Shown here: positions 34,939 through 43,356 of the stretch, in pieces
Position numbering within the stretch: position 1 is the first letter of the stretch
Layout of the letters: each line of letters starts with the position of its first letter
Assembly (NCBI GenBank): GCA_016794425.1
Contig: JAEUHR010000008.1
Coordinates: 35,100 to 99,099, forward strand
DNA length: 64,000 bases
Direction: 5' to 3'
From: Planctomycetota bacterium
GTDB taxonomy: Bacteria; Planctomycetota; UBA1135; UBA2386
Translations under genes and position numbers: made by a program
The notes under the pieces: model-generated
Database searches by the model: none
What the model was told of the DNA's origin: nothing
What the model saw: only the letters and a program-made list of their open reading frames with translations

Positions 34939-37212
34939 ATGAACCGCGCGTTCTTGTCGTTGTCTCTCGCCCTGTGCACGCCGCTGGCGGCCCAGGGCCT
35001 CTGGATCGGCCCCGATCAGCCCGGCCCGGCGCCGCGGCCCGACCTGCGTCCGCCGGCGCCGCCGAACGTGCACATCGCGCGCACCGCCGTGCACGCCGAC
35101 GTGGTCGACGGCGTCGCGACCACGGTGGTGGACCAGCTGTTGCGCAACGACGGCGACCGCGATGCCGAGGGCACGTGGTTCCTGCCGCTGCCGGCCGGCG
35201 CGGTTGCCGACCACTTCACGATGACCGTCGGCGGCAAGGAAGTGCGCGGCGAAGTGCTGGACGCGGGCCAGGCCCGCTCCGTCTACGAGTCGATCGTGCG
35301 CCGCCGGCGCGACCCGGGTCTGCTCGAGTACGCCGGCGACGGCATGCTGCGCGCGCGGATCTTCCCGATCCCGGCGCGCGGCGAGGTCGCGGTCACGGTG
35401 CGCGTGCGCCAGGTGCTGCAGCCGACCGGCGGCATCTACCGGTGGTCGTGGCCGCTGCGCGCCGCGCGGCTCGGCGACGCGGCGGTCGGGCCGCTCGGCC
35501 TCGACGTCCGCATCCGCTCGCAGACGCCGCTGAGCACGGTGTTCGCGCCGTACGCGAACGCGGCGATCCGGCGCGAGGGCGAACACGCGGCCACCGTGAC
35601 CGTCGACGGCGCGGCCGCCGGCTTCGACGACCTCGAAGTGCTGTACGGACTCGCCGAACAGGAGTTCGGCTTGCACCTGCTGCCGTACCGTCTGCCCGGG
35701 GAACCCGGGTGGTTCACGATGCTGGTGTCGCCGCCGCGCACGCTGGCCGCCGCCGCGCCGCCGCGCCGTTGCGTGCAGCTCGTGGTCGACACGTCCGGTT
35801 CGATGGCCGGCGCGAAGCTCGAACAGGCCAAGGCGGCGGTGCGCACGTTCCTCTACCGGCTGCGGCCGGACGACCTGTTCCAGGTGATCACGTTCGCGTC
35901 GGCCGTGCAGACGTTCTTCGCGGCGCCCCAGCCGGCGACGCGCGACAACCTCGACGCGGCGCTGCGCCGGGTCGACGGGCTGACCGCGATGGGCGGCACC
36001 AACATCGGTGGTGCGCTGCAGCAGGCGCTCGAATCGGCGCGCGCGCTCGGCGACGACGGCGCGGTGCTGCTGCCGCAGATCGTGTTCGTGACCGACGGCC
36101 AGCCGACCATGGGGCCGACCGATCCGCGGCAGATCCTCGAACTGACGCGGCGGGCCGACACGCAGGCGACGCGCGTGTTCGCGCTCGGTGTCGGCGACGA
36201 CATCGACGTCGTGCTGCTCGACGACCTGGTCGAACAGCACCGCGGGGCCCGCGACTTCGTGCGCAACGACGAGAAGATCGAGGCGAAGGTCGACGCGCTG
36301 TGCCAGAAGCTCGCGCAGCCGGCGCTGACCGACGTCGAGGTCCGCTGCGACGGACTCGACGCGTTCGAGGTGCACCCGACGCGCACGCGCGACCTGTTCT
36401 GCGGCGAGCAGCTGCAGGTCGTCGGCCGCTACCGGAACGCCGGCGCCCAGCGCGTGCGCGTCACCGGTCGGCAGAACGGAGTGCGGCGCGAGTTCGTGTT
36501 CGACGTCGAGTTCCCGGCGGTCGCCACGCGGCACGAGTTCGTGCAGACGCTGTGGGCGCGCCAGCACATCGCGGCGCTGCTCGACGGCATCCGCCGCAAC
36601 GGCGCGCGGCCCGAACTGGTCGACGAGGTCCGCCAGCTGGCGACGCGCTACGGCATCGTGACGCCGTACACGTCGCAGCTGATCGTCGAAGAAGGCATGC
36701 GGCTCGCGGGCAAGGACGGACGCGTGCGCGATCGGGAGGGGATGCGCGACGGCATCGGCGGACCCCCGGCAGGCGCGACGTCGGCCCCGGCTGCGCCGGC
36801 GGCGGGTGGCGGAATCGCCGCGCTGGGCCGTGCGCGGACCGGCGCCGAGGCCGTCGAAGAGAGCCTCGCCACCGACACGGACGCCTACGAACTCGGTGCG
36901 ACGCGCCGCGAGGCAGCGAAGTCCGGCAGGGCGGGTGCCGCTGCCGAACGTGAGCTGGTGCGGCGCGCCGCCGGACGGTCGTTCGTGCGCGTCGGCGACG
37001 ACCTGGTCGAACAGGGGCTGCCGTCGGACTGGGCGCGCCAGGCGGTGGTGGTCGCGACGTTCGCCGATGCCTGGTTTGCGCTGGCCGCCGATCCGGCGCT
37101 GCGCGCGGTGCTGGCGCTCGGTGACCGCATCGTGCTGCGCGACGGCGAACGGATCGTCCACGTGCGGCCCGCCGCCGCGCCGCAGCGCGATCCGGGGCCG
37201 GCGGTCCGATGA
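34939..37212 (+). CDS. Secreted VIT + VWA domain protein
   Basis: A 757-residue protein. The signal peptide is residues 1-19 (LCTPLAAQG). A VIT (vault/inter-alpha-trypsin) domain follows at ~45-160, with DAGQARSVYESIVRRRRDPGLLEY. Next is a VWA domain with a full MIDAS metal site: D284-T-S286-G-S288, then GGTN and VTDGQP. Such proteins bind ligands through a divalent metal and are common on bacterial surfaces. The C-terminal ~150 residues, after LATRYGIVTPYTSQLIVEEG, are a domain found in many VIT-VWA proteins. There is no sortase motif or C-terminal membrane anchor here. Confidence 0.85.
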   Translation: MNRAFLSLSLALCTPLAAQGLWIGPDQPGPAPRPDLRPPAPPNVHIARTAVHADVVDGVATTVVDQLLRNDGDRDAEGTWFLPLPAGAVADHFTMTVGGKEVRGEVLDAGQARSVYESIVRRRRDPGLLEYAGDGMLRARIFPIPARGEVAVTVRVRQVLQPTGGIYRWSWPLRAARLGDAAVGPLGLDVRIRSQTPLSTVFAPYANAAIRREGEHAATVTVDGAAAGFDDLEVLYGLAEQEFGLHLLPYRLPGEPGWFTMLVSPPRTLAAAAPPRRCVQLVVDTSGSMAGAKLEQAKAAVRTFLYRLRPDDLFQVITFASAVQTFFAAPQPATRDNLDAALRRVDGLTAMGGTNIGGALQQALESARALGDDGAVLLPQIVFVTDGQPTMGPTDPRQILELTRRADTQATRVFALGVGDDIDVVLLDDLVEQHRGARDFVRNDEKIEAKVDALCQKLAQPALTDVEVRCDGLDAFEVHPTRTRDLFCGEQLQVVGRYRNAGAQRVRVTGRQNGVRREFVFDVEFPAVATRHEFVQTLWARQHIAALLDGIRRNGARPELVDEVRQLATRYGIVTPYTSQLIVEEGMRLAGKDGRVRDREGMRDGIGGPPAGATSAPAAPAAGGGIAALGRARTGAEAVEESLATDTDAYELGATRREAAKSGRAGAAAERELVRRAAGRSFVRVGDDLVEQGLPSDWARQAVVVATFADAWFALAADPALRAVLALGDRIVLRDGERIVHVRPAAAPQRDPGPAVR

Positions 37213-37243
37213 CGCGGCGCACCTCGCACGCTACCGTGCCGGC

Positions 37244-37585
37244 ATGTTGGGGCTGGCACGGTGGCTGTGCGCGGTGCTCGGTGGCGTGATCGTCGGCGGC
37301 GGCCTCGTGCTGCACGGCCAGGTCGCGATGGCGCGCTACATGCGCGACGAAGTCGAGAGCACGTTCTTCCTGTGGCGCGCGATCGGCCACGCGACGTTCG
37401 TGTTCCAGGGTGGCGAGACGCAGATGGCGCTGGCGATGAGCCACGTGCCGGAAGCCGCGCTGCGCGAATCGGACCGCGCCGGCTGGGTGTTGCTCACGGT
37501 CGGCGGCCTGATCGCGTTGACCGGGCCGTTGCTGCGGCGCGGCCGGCCGACCGCGAAGGCGCCGGCGCCGGCCCGGCGCGCCTAG
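37244..37585 (+). CDS. Small two-helix membrane protein
   Basis: A 113-residue protein with hydrophobic segments at ~5-25 (LARWLCAVLGGVIVGGGLVL) and ~80-97 (WVLLTVGGLIALTGPLL), joined by a ~55-residue loop and ending in a basic tail. It starts 31 bases after the VIT-VWA stop in the same direction, so it may be co-transcribed. I do not recognise the family. Coding is supported by the two membrane segments and the short spacing. Confidence 0.55.
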   Translation: MLGLARWLCAVLGGVIVGGGLVLHGQVAMARYMRDEVESTFFLWRAIGHATFVFQGGETQMALAMSHVPEAALRESDRAGWVLLTVGGLIALTGPLLRRGRPTAKAPAPARRA

Positions 37586-37588
37586 GCG

Positions 37589-39331
37589 CTACAGCTCCCT
37601 GAACACGCCGCCGTTCTGCTCGGCGAGGCGCTGCATCAGCTCGGCCGGCTTCATCTCCGGCTCGGGCACCTGCCGGCGGTACTCCTCGGGCATCACGGTG
37701 TTCACGAACACGGTGTTGATGCGCATGCCGGCGGCGCGGTTGCTCTCGGCGACGAGCCGCAGGATCTGCACCGGCTCCGTCACGGCGCCGACCGACGGAG
37801 CGCCGTCGGACAGCACGAACAGCTCGTCGACGTTGCACTCGTAGCGCGTGTTGTGCACCAGCGACTTGATCTTCATCGCCTCCTCGAGGCCGCACCACAG
37901 GTTCGTGCCACCGTCGGCCCGCAGCTCGTCGACGTATTTCAGCAGCCGCTCGCGGTTCTTGTCGGTCGCGGGCACGAGGTCCTTCTGCCACAGCTCGGGC
38001 TTCGGGTTGCCGTTGAACGTGACCAGGTTGCACTGCGCGTTGGGCGCCAGCGCGCCGATCGCGCGCCGCAGTTCCTGCTTCAGGAAGTCGAGGCCGGTCG
38101 GCGTCTTCTTGCGGCCGGTGCCGGCTTCGCTGCGCATCGGCCAGTTCATGCTGCCCGACAGGTCCAGCACGAACACGACGCGTGTGCCCTCGATCGGGAT
38201 GCCGCAGAAGTCGCCGGCCGACGTCGCGCCGCCGCCCTTGGGCTCGTGCTTGGCCGTGACCTCGATCTTGTCCTTCTCGGTGTCCCAGAACTGGCGCCAC
38301 TTGTCGGGCTCGGTCGCCGGGAACACCGCGCCGGTCATCGACACCAGCAGTTCGTGGACCTGGAACTGCAACAGACCCGACAGCTTGCCCGACTTCACGT
38401 CGTCCGGTTGGTCGCGGAAGCGCTCGAGCACCGAGACCAGCGCCGGGACCGCTTCCTGGGACCGGAAGTCGTCGAGGAACCGCACGAGCGCCATGTCGGC
38501 GCGCCACGTCGTGCGGCCGAGCGCTTCGATGACCGCGCGCACCGCCAGCCGCAGGCTCTCCGGTGCCTTCGTGGCGTCGCTGGCGGCCTTGTCGACCTTC
38601 GTCAGGGCCGTGAACGCTTCGCGCAGCGCCTGCGCGGCGGTCATCAGCACGGTGTCCGTGGCCTCGCGCCGAACCAGGGCGACCAGCGGTTCGGCCTTGT
38701 TCTCGTCGGCGAGCTTGCCGAACGCCTCGGCCGCGTTGAAGCGGACCACGTCCTCGGGGTCGGCGAGCAGAGGCTCGATCGCCGACAGCAGGGTCGGGTC
38801 GCCGATCAGGCCGAGGCAGCGCGCGGCGGCAGCGCGCCAGGCCGTGGCCTGCGCCTTCGGCACCTTGGCCTCGCCGCGCGCGACCCGGCACAGCTCTTCC
38901 TTGGCGGCTGGCGTGCGCAGCTTGGCGGCCCAGCGTTCGCCGGCGTCCCGGACCGACGCCGGCGCCATGTCCGGCGTGTACTTGCCCTGGTCGATGCCGA
39001 TCGCCGCGACTTCGAGCAACGCGCGCGCGGCGTCGGCATCGTCGATCCTCGCGACCGCTTCGAGGATCAGCTCCAGGTCCTTGGCCCAGGTCGGATCCGT
39101 GAAGGCGCTGCGCGGCACGACTTCGTACTTCATCGCCAGCGAGTCCTTGGCGATGTTGTCCTTCGACGCGAACGCGATCTTGCCGCTGCGCCAGAGCTTC
39201 AGCCACGCATCCAGCGCCTTGATCGCCTTGTCTTCGCCGCGAACCGCGGGACCGTGGACGGCGACGGGGTCGTGGGAGCGAACGGCGCTCGGGAACGGCG
39301 ACAGGCAGACGACCAACAGCAGTGGGAGCAT
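37589..39331 (-). CDS. Secreted HEAT-repeat + VWA protein
   Basis: A 580-residue protein. The signal peptide is ~1-18 (MLPLLLVVCLSPFPSAVRS). HEAT-like helices span ~155-325 (ARCLGLIGDPTLLSAIEPLL, VVRFNAAEAFGKLADE). A VWA domain begins at ~385 with the MIDAS D390-L-S-G-S-M and later GGTNLW and VLSDGAPSVG. This layout is frequent in Planctomycetes, and its function is unknown. The ATG at 39329-39331 is used because an upstream in-frame ATG adds twelve residues that spoil the signal peptide. It converges with the small membrane protein gene, with 3 bases between stops. Confidence 0.8.
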   Translation of the reverse strand: MLPLLLVVCLSPFPSAVRSHDPVAVHGPAVRGEDKAIKALDAWLKLWRSGKIAFASKDNIAKDSLAMKYEVVPRSAFTDPTWAKDLELILEAVARIDDADAARALLEVAAIGIDQGKYTPDMAPASVRDAGERWAAKLRTPAAKEELCRVARGEAKVPKAQATAWRAAAARCLGLIGDPTLLSAIEPLLADPEDVVRFNAAEAFGKLADENKAEPLVALVRREATDTVLMTAAQALREAFTALTKVDKAASDATKAPESLRLAVRAVIEALGRTTWRADMALVRFLDDFRSQEAVPALVSVLERFRDQPDDVKSGKLSGLLQFQVHELLVSMTGAVFPATEPDKWRQFWDTEKDKIEVTAKHEPKGGGATSAGDFCGIPIEGTRVVFVLDLSGSMNWPMRSEAGTGRKKTPTGLDFLKQELRRAIGALAPNAQCNLVTFNGNPKPELWQKDLVPATDKNRERLLKYVDELRADGGTNLWCGLEEAMKIKSLVHNTRYECNVDELFVLSDGAPSVGAVTEPVQILRLVAESNRAAGMRINTVFVNTVMPEEYRRQVPEPEMKPAELMQRLAEQNGGVFREL

Positions 39332-39351
39332 CGGCGGGGTCGGCGGGTTGG

Positions 39352-39369
39352 CGGTGCCGGCTGGCACCG
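39352..39369 (-). terminator. 7-bp hairpin between anti-sigma and VWA genes
   Basis: CGGTGCC (39352-39358) pairs with GGCACCG (39363-39369) around GGCT. It lies 3' of the leftward sigma/anti-sigma operon and 5' of the leftward HEAT-VWA gene. It could therefore terminate the operon or act in the leader. There is no T-run. Confidence 0.3.
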
Positions 39370-39431
39370 GGGCGGGCCGCGCATGCTACCTCGCGCAGCG
39401 CGCCGGTTTCCCGCGCGGCCTCGTCGAGCCG

Positions 39432-40517
39432 CTACTTCCGGTGCGCCAGGCGCAGCAGGTGGTCGCGGGCCTCGACGTCACTGCGCGGCGCGACCCAGCT
39501 GGCGCCGCAGTCGCCGTCCATCAGGAACGCGCCCATCTGCAGCACCGGCGACTGCAGTTCGTCGGCGGAGCCGAACACGAAGAACAGCTTCGGGAAGACC
39601 TCCGGGTGCTGGTGGTTCAGGCGCACCAGTACCTCGCGCTCTTCGCGCGGGTCCATCAACACCACGGAGATCATCCGCGAGATGTTGCCGAGACGGCGGC
39701 TCTGCAGCGCCTGGCCGACCACCTCGGTGATCGATTCGCGGTCGCGCCGCAGCACGCTCGTCTGGCCCAGCAGCCCGACGGCGACGCGCAGGTCGACGCC
39801 GACCTCCGGCTCGAGGAACATCAGCCGGCGGCGGTCGCTGAGCTCGAGCAGCAGTTCGCCGAGGCTCTGGAATTCGCCGGCGTTGTCCAGCACCTGGTCG
39901 ACTGCGACGTCCGGATCGACGCTGCGCCGCTGCAGCCGATCCAGCGTCGAGTGCACGCTCGCGTAGCGCCCCTCGAGCTGGCGCGCGGCTTCGAGCGCGA
40001 CCAGATCGGCCGTGAGCCGCCGCGTCGAGGCCAGCAGCGGGTTCTGCTCCAGCTGCAGCTCGTCGGACGCGAACGTCGCTTCGGGCGCGGTCGGCGCGTC
40101 GTGGATCCGCGGCTGCAGGCGGTGGTCGTCGACGTCGGCGATCGGGCCGGTCGGCTGCTCGGGTTGCGCGGCGCGGTCGGGCCGCAGCAGCGACGCGCCG
40201 AACAGCACGAGTGCCGCAGCGGCGGCGCCGACGAACGCGTAGCGCAGCTTGGTCGCGATCGGCACCGGCTCGCGGAACACCGCTTCCGGCGAGCCTTCGC
40301 CGGCGCGGATGCGCTCCCACAGCTGTTCGCGGAAGTGCTCGCTGACCCGCTCGCGCGGCAGCTGCAGCACGAGGCGCTGCGCGGCCTGCAGTTCGTTCCA
40401 GAACGTCTCGCAGTCGCCGCACTGCTGCACGTGTTGCATCACGAGCGCGCGCCGTCCAGACGGCAGTCGGCCGTCGAGGCACTGGGACAACTCGTAGCGG
40501 CAGGTGGTGCAGTTCAT
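39432..40517 (-). CDS. Anti-sigma factor with zinc-finger domain and large extracytoplasmic part
   Basis: A 361-residue protein. The N-terminal zf-HC2 type zinc-binding anti-sigma domain has C3-x2-C6 and H29-x3-C33-x2-C36. One membrane segment spans ~92-111 (YAFVGAAAAALVLFGASLL). The remaining ~250 residues lie outside the cytoplasmic membrane. They are helical with a conserved-looking end (VFPKLFFVFGSADELQSP) and may be the sensing part. It starts 8 bases after the sigma gene stop, as expected for a sigma/anti-sigma pair. The outer domain is longer than in most family members and is not one I recognise. Confidence 0.85.
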   Translation of the reverse strand: MNCTTCRYELSQCLDGRLPSGRRALVMQHVQQCGDCETFWNELQAAQRLVLQLPRERVSEHFREQLWERIRAGEGSPEAVFREPVPIATKLRYAFVGAAAAALVLFGASLLRPDRAAQPEQPTGPIADVDDHRLQPRIHDAPTAPEATFASDELQLEQNPLLASTRRLTADLVALEAARQLEGRYASVHSTLDRLQRRSVDPDVAVDQVLDNAGEFQSLGELLLELSDRRRLMFLEPEVGVDLRVAVGLLGQTSVLRRDRESITEVVGQALQSRRLGNISRMISVVLMDPREEREVLVRLNHQHPEVFPKLFFVFGSADELQSPVLQMGAFLMDGDCGASWVAPRSDVEARDHLLRLAHRK

Positions 40518-40525
40518 CGCGTGCT

Positions 40526-41086
40526 TCAGACCTTGATCAGTCGGCTGACGAGCGACTTGAAGCGTTGGCGGGCGCGGAACAACCGCGTCGACACCGTCTT
40601 CACCGGGCAGCCCATGATCGCGGCTGCGTCCTCGTAGCTGAGTCCCTCAACTTCGCACAGCTGGAAGGCCTCCCGGAACTTGGTCGGCAGTTCGTCGATC
40701 GCGTGCTCGATCGCCTTGTTGGCCTCGCGGGTCTCCGCGACCTGGTCGGGAGTGGTGGCGCTCTCGTCGGACAGGCTCAGCGGCTGGTCGTCGTCCTTCT
40801 GCAGGTCGCGGAACAGGCTGATGCGGAACTTGCGGCGCCGCAGCTGGTCGAGGCAGAGGTTGCGGGCGACGCGGAACAGCCACGGCCGGAACGCGGCGAC
40901 CGGCACCTGGGTCAGGTGGCGGTAGAGCGCGAGGAAGGCGTCCTGCGCCACGTCCTCGGCGGCGACCGGATCGCCGAGCAAGCGGCTCGCGTAGGTCTTC
41001 AGGCTGTCGGCGTGCTCGGCGAGGGCACGATGGTAGGCGACCATCGTGACCGGGTCGGGCTGCGGTTCCGGGCTCTGCTTCGCCAT
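40526..41086 (-). CDS. ECF-family RNA polymerase sigma factor
   Basis: A 186-residue sigma factor with region 2 (ASRLLGDPVAAEDVAQDAFLALYRHL, then FRPWLFRVARNLCLDQLRRRK) and region 4 (ELPTKFREAFQLCEVEGLSYEDAAAIMGCPVKTVSTRLFRARQRF in outline). It would direct RNA polymerase to promoters of an envelope or stress regulon when released by the anti-sigma factor encoded next. The ATG at 41084-41086 gives a normal N-terminus. A candidate autoregulated promoter lies upstream. Confidence 0.92.
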   Translation of the reverse strand: MAKQSPEPQPDPVTMVAYHRALAEHADSLKTYASRLLGDPVAAEDVAQDAFLALYRHLTQVPVAAFRPWLFRVARNLCLDQLRRRKFRISLFRDLQKDDDQPLSLSDESATTPDQVAETREANKAIEHAIDELPTKFREAFQLCEVEGLSYEDAAAIMGCPVKTVSTRLFRARQRFKSLVSRLIKV

Positions 41087-41129
41087 GGTGACGCGTCGAG
41101 ATCCTAGGCTTCGGCGCGTGGCACGCCTC

Positions 41130-41156
41130 GACGAGAGGATTCGAAAGGGTGGTTCC
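41130..41156 (-). promoter_or_regulatory. Candidate ECF-type promoter for the sigma operon
   Basis: On the minus strand GGAACC (41151-41156) and CGTC (41130-41133) are separated by 17 bases. This matches the GGAAC / CGTC pattern of many ECF promoters. Transcription would start roughly 35-40 bases before the sigma ATG. Autoregulation is typical for such operons. Confidence 0.35.
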
Positions 41157-41194
41157 CCGACGGCGTTGGGGCGGGGAAACTCCGTGGCCCGACG

Positions 41195-42106
41195 ATGACC
41201 CGCCCTGCCGACCCCCGTCCGTCCCGAAACCGGCGTGGTAGCGCCCACCGCACGGGCTGCCCAACGCTGCGGTGGACCGCCGCGGGGTCCCTGATCGGGA
41301 TCCTCACTGCTTGCGGCGGCAGTCTGTCGCACCGGTCCACGGCGCAGTTCACCTGCGACTTGCCGATTCGGCAAGGCGCCGAGCGACTGCGGGTCGAGGT
41401 CGCGGACGGCTTGGTGCAGATCGATCGAGGGGAATCGGGCCAGATCCAGATCCGCGGCGGCGTGCGGCGGGCGGCGGACACGGCCGAACAGCTGGCCGTG
41501 CTCGAGCAGACTGTGCTCGCGTTCACCGCCGAACCGGATGCCGGCGACCCGCGCGTTCTCGTGGTGCGCGGACCGCGGCCGCCGGCCGGTGCGCCACTCG
41601 GGGTGTTCGCGCTCGAGGTCGGGATCCGGCTGCCGGCTGACCTGCCGGTGGAACTCGTGATCGCCGGCAGTGGCGACGTCGTGGTCGCGAATCGGCAGGC
41701 GCCGACCAAGGTGGCGACCGGTCGCGGCGACCTCCGGTTCGAGAACTGCCAAGGCGGTCTGGCGGGTCGTACCGGCCGCGGCAACGTGATCGCGTACGGC
41801 AGCGAGGGTGACGTCGACCTGCACGCGAAAGCTGGGGAGATGCAGGTCTTCGTGCCGGTGCCTGGCGCGTCGCTGCGGCTGGTCACGGGCCAGGGCACCG
41901 TGCAGTGCCATGTGCCGCGCGGACTCGACTTCGAGATCGACGCGCGGGCCGAGACCGGAGTGATCCGCGCCACCGCGTTCGACCTGGAAGAGCAGCGCGT
42001 CGGTCGCTTCGGCGCGGTGCTGACGGGCGTTCGTGGCAGCGGTCGCACGAAAATCGTGCTGCGCACCGGCTCGGGGCACCTGTCGCTGTCGCCGATCGAC
42101 GGCTGA
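41195..42106 (+). CDS. DUF4097-like lipoprotein
   Basis: A 303-residue protein. After a basic N-terminus comes a lipobox-like GILTACGG, making it a likely lipoprotein with Cys at ~40. The rest shows short repeating strands rich in V, G and D (SGDVVVANRQAPTKVATGRG, GRGNVIAYGSEGDVDLHAKAG, GTVQCHVPRG). This is the pattern of DUF4097/DUF2807 beta-solenoid putative adhesins. It diverges from the ECF sigma operon with a 108-base gap, so it may belong to that regulon. The N-terminal ~25 residues are unusually long before the hydrophobic part, and the true start may be downstream. Confidence 0.7.
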   Translation: MTRPADPRPSRNRRGSAHRTGCPTLRWTAAGSLIGILTACGGSLSHRSTAQFTCDLPIRQGAERLRVEVADGLVQIDRGESGQIQIRGGVRRAADTAEQLAVLEQTVLAFTAEPDAGDPRVLVVRGPRPPAGAPLGVFALEVGIRLPADLPVELVIAGSGDVVVANRQAPTKVATGRGDLRFENCQGGLAGRTGRGNVIAYGSEGDVDLHAKAGEMQVFVPVPGASLRLVTGQGTVQCHVPRGLDFEIDARAETGVIRATAFDLEEQRVGRFGAVLTGVRGSGRTKIVLRTGSGHLSLSPIDG

Positions 42107-42367
42107 CCGCAGCGAAGTCCGTATCCGCGGACGGTTTGCGTGGCGTGTTACCAGACCGCGTGCGAGCTGTACGCGCATCTCGCCGCGGTCGCGCAGACCT
42201 CGACACACTCCTCTCGAGGAAATGTCGAATGGAACCTCACGTCTTCGTCTACGTCCCGTAGCAACCTCTCGTCCGCCCCCAAACCCCAGACACTCTCCGA
42301 CCCGCGGGCTGCCTGGCGCTCTCGAGAAAGCGCCGTTCCTTGCCGGCAGCCGTGCACCGAGCCACTC

Positions 42368-42781
42368 ATGACCCTAGGCAAGCGTCTCCTTCTCTACTCA
42401 GCCCAAGATCCGTCTGCCCAGAGCCTCGCCAAGACGACTGCGAGCTGGGGGTGCATGGTCTCGACCTGCAGCTCGCTCGACGAGCTGCGGGCTCGCATCG
42501 AGGGCGCTGACTTCGACATGGTGTTGGTCGAGCCTTCTGCTGCGCTCCAGCACCTCGTGGCCGAGAACACCATCGACGAGACCCTGAAGCTGTCGTTGGC
42601 GGAACTCGAGAAGCGCCACATCCAGCGTGTGCTCGCCTCGACCGGCGGCAACAAGACGCGGGCGGCGCGCAGCCTCGGGATCGACACCAAGACGCTCTAC
42701 AACAAACTGAAGAGCTACAAGTCGTCGGAGGCGCTGGCCCGCAAGCGCCTGCACGGCTCCGGTTCGATGACGATCCTCTGA
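42368..42781 (+). CDS. Fis-type DNA-binding regulator with a half receiver domain
   Basis: A 137-residue protein. The C-terminal part is a Fis-family helix-turn-helix ([29 protein letters not shown] in outline, then [13 protein letters not shown]), as in NtrC- and RegA/PrrA-type regulators. The first ~60 residues ([13 protein letters not shown] ... FDMVLVEPS) look like only the first half of a CheY-like receiver, without the phospho-acceptor Asp in its usual place. A full receiver-Fis protein would be ~180 residues. The ATG at 42368 follows a 261-base leader with no other convincing gene. Regulation by phosphorylation is unlikely. Its targets are unknown. Confidence 0.75.
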   Translation: MTLGKRLLLYSAQDPSAQSLAKTTASWGCMVSTCSSLDELRARIEGADFDMVLVEPSAALQHLVAENTIDETLKLSLAELEKRHIQRVLASTGGNKTRAARSLGIDTKTLYNKLKSYKSSEALARKRLHGSGSMTIL

Positions 42782-42795
42782 CCGCCAGGGCGGTC
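42780..42795 (+). terminator. Hairpin at the stop codon of the Fis-type gene
   Basis: GACCGCC (42780-42786) is followed after AG by GGCGGTC (42789-42795). The stem begins inside the stop codon. The two-base loop means the innermost pair probably opens. No T-run follows. Confidence 0.35.
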
Positions 42796-42873
42796 CGCGC
42801 CCCAGCCTGCAGCGGACCCCGAGCGTGGCGCCCAAGCCGCGCTGGCACGGCGGCCGACCCGTGGCAGTGCCGA

Positions 42874-42962
42874 GAACTCGCACGGCGCGCCGCCTCGGCT
42901 GGCCGCAGTCCCGTTGCGAGCCAATTTTCGCGCCCCGGCACCTGGCGCGCCGTGCCGAGTTC
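42874..42962. repeat. Long inverted repeat A (18 bp, one bulge)
   Basis: GAACTCGCACGGCGCGCC (42874-42891) is matched by the reverse complement of 42944-42962, with one extra base in the right arm. Three further pairs follow outside after one mismatch. The arms are 52 bases apart. The arms include the palindrome GGCGCGCC. Confidence 0.7.
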
Positions 42963-43088
42963 CCGGTGCGACCGCGCGGCGCGCCGCCGACGCCTCGGCG
43001 ACGCGCGCAACCCCGTCGCCCGGAGGCTCATGTGTGCACCCGTCGGGCCGAGAATCACGCTGCCGCGGTTGCCGCGGTGGCGATACAC

Positions 43089-43154
43089 GAAACCCGCGAC
43101 GGGCCATGATTCGCCGACTTCGATCCTTTGCCTGCAGTGTCCGTCGCGGGTTTC
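43089..43154. repeat. Long inverted repeat B (14 bp, perfect)
   Basis: GAAACCCGCGACGG (43089-43102) and CCGTCGCGGGTTTC (43141-43154) are perfectly complementary across a 38-base spacer. This could be the base of an RNA hairpin or a pair of binding sites. Confidence 0.7.
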
Positions 43155-43203
43155 ACCTTTCCGCCGCTGGCCGCCTGCTGCTGCCGGCCCGGCTCCCGGA
43201 TCG

Positions 43204-43221
43204 GAGCTGATGGCTTGCGTG
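43204..43221 (-). repeat. 18-base repeated motif, copy 5
   Basis: On the minus strand the sequence is CACGCAAGCCATCAGCTC. It lies in the gene-free region and points away from the cytochrome gene at 43357, towards the 3' end of the Fis-type gene. No start codon or -10 box follows in that direction. Confidence 0.75.
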
Positions 43222-43356
43222 GATCGCCGTTCGGCCGGCCTGGTCGATCCGCGCCGCGCTCGTGCCGCGCACCGGTCGTCGCTGCGGCGACCCAGGTAGG
43301 GGTGCTGCAAGGACCTGCGCCGTGCCTATCATGGCGCGGCCCCCGGGTCGCCGCCC

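Larger units (their letters stand above)
42782..43356. other. Gene-free, highly structured 575-base region
   Basis: No frame here shows convincing coding potential. It holds two long inverted repeats (42874-42962 and 43089-43154), a CCGCGG-TTG-CCGCGG hairpin (43063-43077), three copies of GGCGCGCCG within ~100 bases (42884, 42944, 42978) and motif copy 5 (43204-43221). It may contain a structured RNA or a multi-site regulatory region upstream of the cytochrome/DUF1501 operon. I do not recognise a known RNA family. Confidence 0.5.

Noticed and set aside
37631..37641. CATCAGCTC inside the HEAT-VWA gene
   Set aside because: Only the last nine bases of the motif match; it encodes part of LMQRLAEQ and is explained by coding.
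42140..42367. An upstream extension of the Fis-type gene
   Set aside because: The frame is open but the composition is unlike the rest, with Ser/Thr runs and no family match; the ATG at 42368 fits the domain start.
42884..42985. Three GGCGCGCCG copies as a possible CRISPR-like or direct-repeat array
   Set aside because: The unit is too short, the spacing is irregular, and no cas genes are present; better described as parts of inverted repeats.
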